From Chitinophagaceae bacterium (GTDB lineage: Bacteria; Bacteroidota; Bacteroidia; Chitinophagales; Chitinophagaceae), in contig PMSV01000011.1 of NCBI GenBank assembly GCA_003168265.1, positions 1 through 64,000 of the forward strand: a stretch of DNA of 64,000 nucleotides, read 5' to 3'. Numbering within the stretch: position 1 is the first letter of the stretch; the number at the start of each line of letters is the position of its first letter. Of the stretch, positions 62,881 to 64,000 are shown piece by piece. The notes beneath the pieces were generated by a model, which saw nothing but the letters and a program-made list of their open reading frames with translations, did not search any database and had not been told where the DNA came from. Both the position numbers and the translations under genes were made by a program.

Positions 62881-64000
62881 TTAAACCGGAACCAAAACCT
62901 CCGCTGAAGCATTAAAACTGATATTGAAGCAAGTTCCGGATCCTATATTTGATTGCACATCTATCTGTGCATTATGAGATTGCAAAATACTGAGGGTCGC
63001 AGCCAAACCAAGACCAAAACCATTGGACTTGGAAGTGTAATAAGGCTCAAATATCTTATTAAGGTTTTCCTCAGATATTCCATGGCCATTATCTTCGATC
63101 AGGACATTACAGCAGTCAGCATTTTTAATAATCGAAATGGTAAGAACGCCATTGCCTTGCTCCATGGCCTCAATTGCGTTAATGATGATGTTCAAAAAAG
63201 CCATCTTGATTTTACCTGAATCGGCTATTATAAAAACATTTTCTTTCGGATATCTCTTTACTAATTCTATTTTATGTAATAATATCCGGTCTTTAGCAAT
63301 TTCAATCGTTTCGTCTAAAATACTTTGTACCATGATTTCTTCCGGAGTCATTTCACCAGGACGGGATGAATTCAATAGTTCTGTAACCATCGAATTTATA
63401 CGGTTAAGATTTCGGTCAATAATTGCAAAAGCCAAATTATCTGTATTGGTTTCCGTTTTTAATTGATCGATTGAAAGAGCAATATTAGTAAGCGGGTTTC
63501 TTATTTCATGGGTAAGTGTTCTTAAAAGCATTGACGTTGAACGCAGTTTTTCGATCTGTCTATTTGCCTTTTCAATCTTTTTCAAATTGGTTATATCTCG
63601 CATAATTCCCTGAAAATACAAGCCGCCTTCCTGACCATTTTCTTTTGAAATAGATAAAATAAACCATTTCCTTTCCCTATCTTTCGCTATCAACTCCGTC
63701 TCAAAAGATTCGACATGCCCTTGGGTTCGCAGTTGAGCCCACATTTTTTCAGAAGAACCATGCTCCGCAAAAAGCGAATAAAGGCTCAATTGAAGAAACT
63801 CTCTTCTTTCAAATTTTAAAAGCTCCGTACCGGCATTATTTATCTCTTTAAAATAAAGCTCATCGTCGGCAAGGAATATCGCATCTCTTGATTTTTCAAA
63901 TATCGAATGGAATTTTCGTTCATTTGCCTTTAAAGCGCTTAATGAATTGCTCCTATCCAATGAATAACGAATGCAGCGTTCAAGTTTTTCCGTATTCAAA
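62881..64000 (-). CDS. PAS-domain sensor histidine kinase, 5' part beyond the window
   Basis: The frame is open to the window edge, so the apparent start at 63999 (TTG) is artificial. Visible residues: 'LERCIRYSLDRS', typical of the end of a receiver domain or linker, a PAS domain with PAC ('IFEKSRDAIFLADDELYFKEIN', 'GGLYFQGIMRDITNLKK'), the H-box 'LRTLTHEIRNPLTNIALSIDQL' (phospho-His), and the ATPase with 'FLNIIINAIEAM', 'IEDNGHGIS' and 'SNGFGLGLAATLSIL'. No membrane helix is seen, so it is probably cytoplasmic, perhaps with an N-terminal receiver domain off-window. No partner regulator is in view. Confidence 0.92.
   Translation of the reverse strand, partial: LNTEKLERCIRYSLDRSNSLSALKANERKFHSIFEKSRDAIFLADDELYFKEINNAGTELLKFERREFLQLSLYSLFAEHGSSEKMWAQLRTQGHVESFETELIAKDRERKWFILSISKENGQEGGLYFQGIMRDITNLKKIEKANRQIEKLRSTSMLLRTLTHEIRNPLTNIALSIDQLKTETNTDNLAFAIIDRNLNRINSMVTELLNSSRPGEMTPEEIMVQSILDETIEIAKDRILLHKIELVKRYPKENVFIIADSGKIKMAFLNIIINAIEAMEQGNGVLTISIIKNADCCNVLIEDNGHGISEENLNKIFEPYYTSKSNGFGLGLAATLSILQSHNAQIDVQSNIGSGTCFNISFNASAEVLVPV

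Overview
The window is chromosomal DNA from a member of the Bacteroidota, most likely a Chitinophagaceae-type (Chitinophagia/Sphingobacteriia) bacterium. Evidence: promoters of the TAnnTTTG type with almost no Shine-Dalgarno sequences; TonB-dependent receptor, Porin_10-like porin, HYC_CC_PP-like, DUF4270, DUF4907, DUF4382 and DUF4142 proteins; a T9SS-like sorting domain. No single marker here fixes the genus.

Layout. 1-1400 is an AT-rich accessory edge: the 5' part and hairpin end of an IS200/IS605 element, a truncated gene beside it, a lone membrane protein, and then tRNA-Glu, whose 3' end faces this region. 1.6-9.8 kb is core metabolism: gapA, a methyltransferase and pgk, a cupin, a Tat-exported Gfo/Idh/MocA oxidoreductase, purine nucleoside phosphorylase and a porin. 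9.85-14.5 kb is a metal-handling block: HYC_CC_PP-like protein, TonB receptor with an HMA domain, a 23-codon CC-ending peptide coupled to a TlpA thioredoxin, and a CDF exporter. 14.5-24.7 kb holds a cupin, an atypical SDR, a CFI-box protein, a divergent ATP-grasp-like/glutamine amidotransferase pair, a DUF4270 lipoprotein with an outer-membrane barrel, a Kelch/DUF4907 pair and a Tat-exported M24 peptidase.

24.8-28.4 kb is a five-gene operon matching the non-phosphorylative L-fucose pathway (hydrolase, mutarotase, lactonase, two dehydrogenases), without the dehydratase. 28.4-51.9 kb is mostly housekeeping: S4 protein, M20 dipeptidase, sucD, a 2064-residue alpha-2-macroglobulin, aspS, a membrane-anchored trypsin-like protease, rarA, elaA, uvrA and a nucleotidase, plus several cell-envelope proteins.

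52.1-57.7 kb is the most interesting part: a methionine/cysteine cluster (cystathionine synthase/lyase, O-acetylhomoserine sulfhydrylase, homoserine acetyltransferase, homoserine dehydrogenase) with two different RNA controls. The first gene follows a SAM-I riboswitch and a strong terminator. The second follows its own promoter and a 23-codon upstream ORF with six consecutive Cys codons. That ORF is enclosed by a perfect 10-bp long-range pairing and followed by a palindrome over its stop codon. Both control regions share the 13-mer CTACTAAATTTGT. The cluster therefore appears to sense SAM at one entry and charged Cys-tRNA at the other.

The right end has a lipoprotein peroxiredoxin, a CocE-type hydrolase, the decayed 3' half of a PKD/cytochrome c fusion gene with a tandem relic of its own C-terminus, an acidic repeat protein, a DUF4142 lipoprotein and a histidine kinase cut by the window edge. 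All assignments come from reading the sequence; no database search was run.
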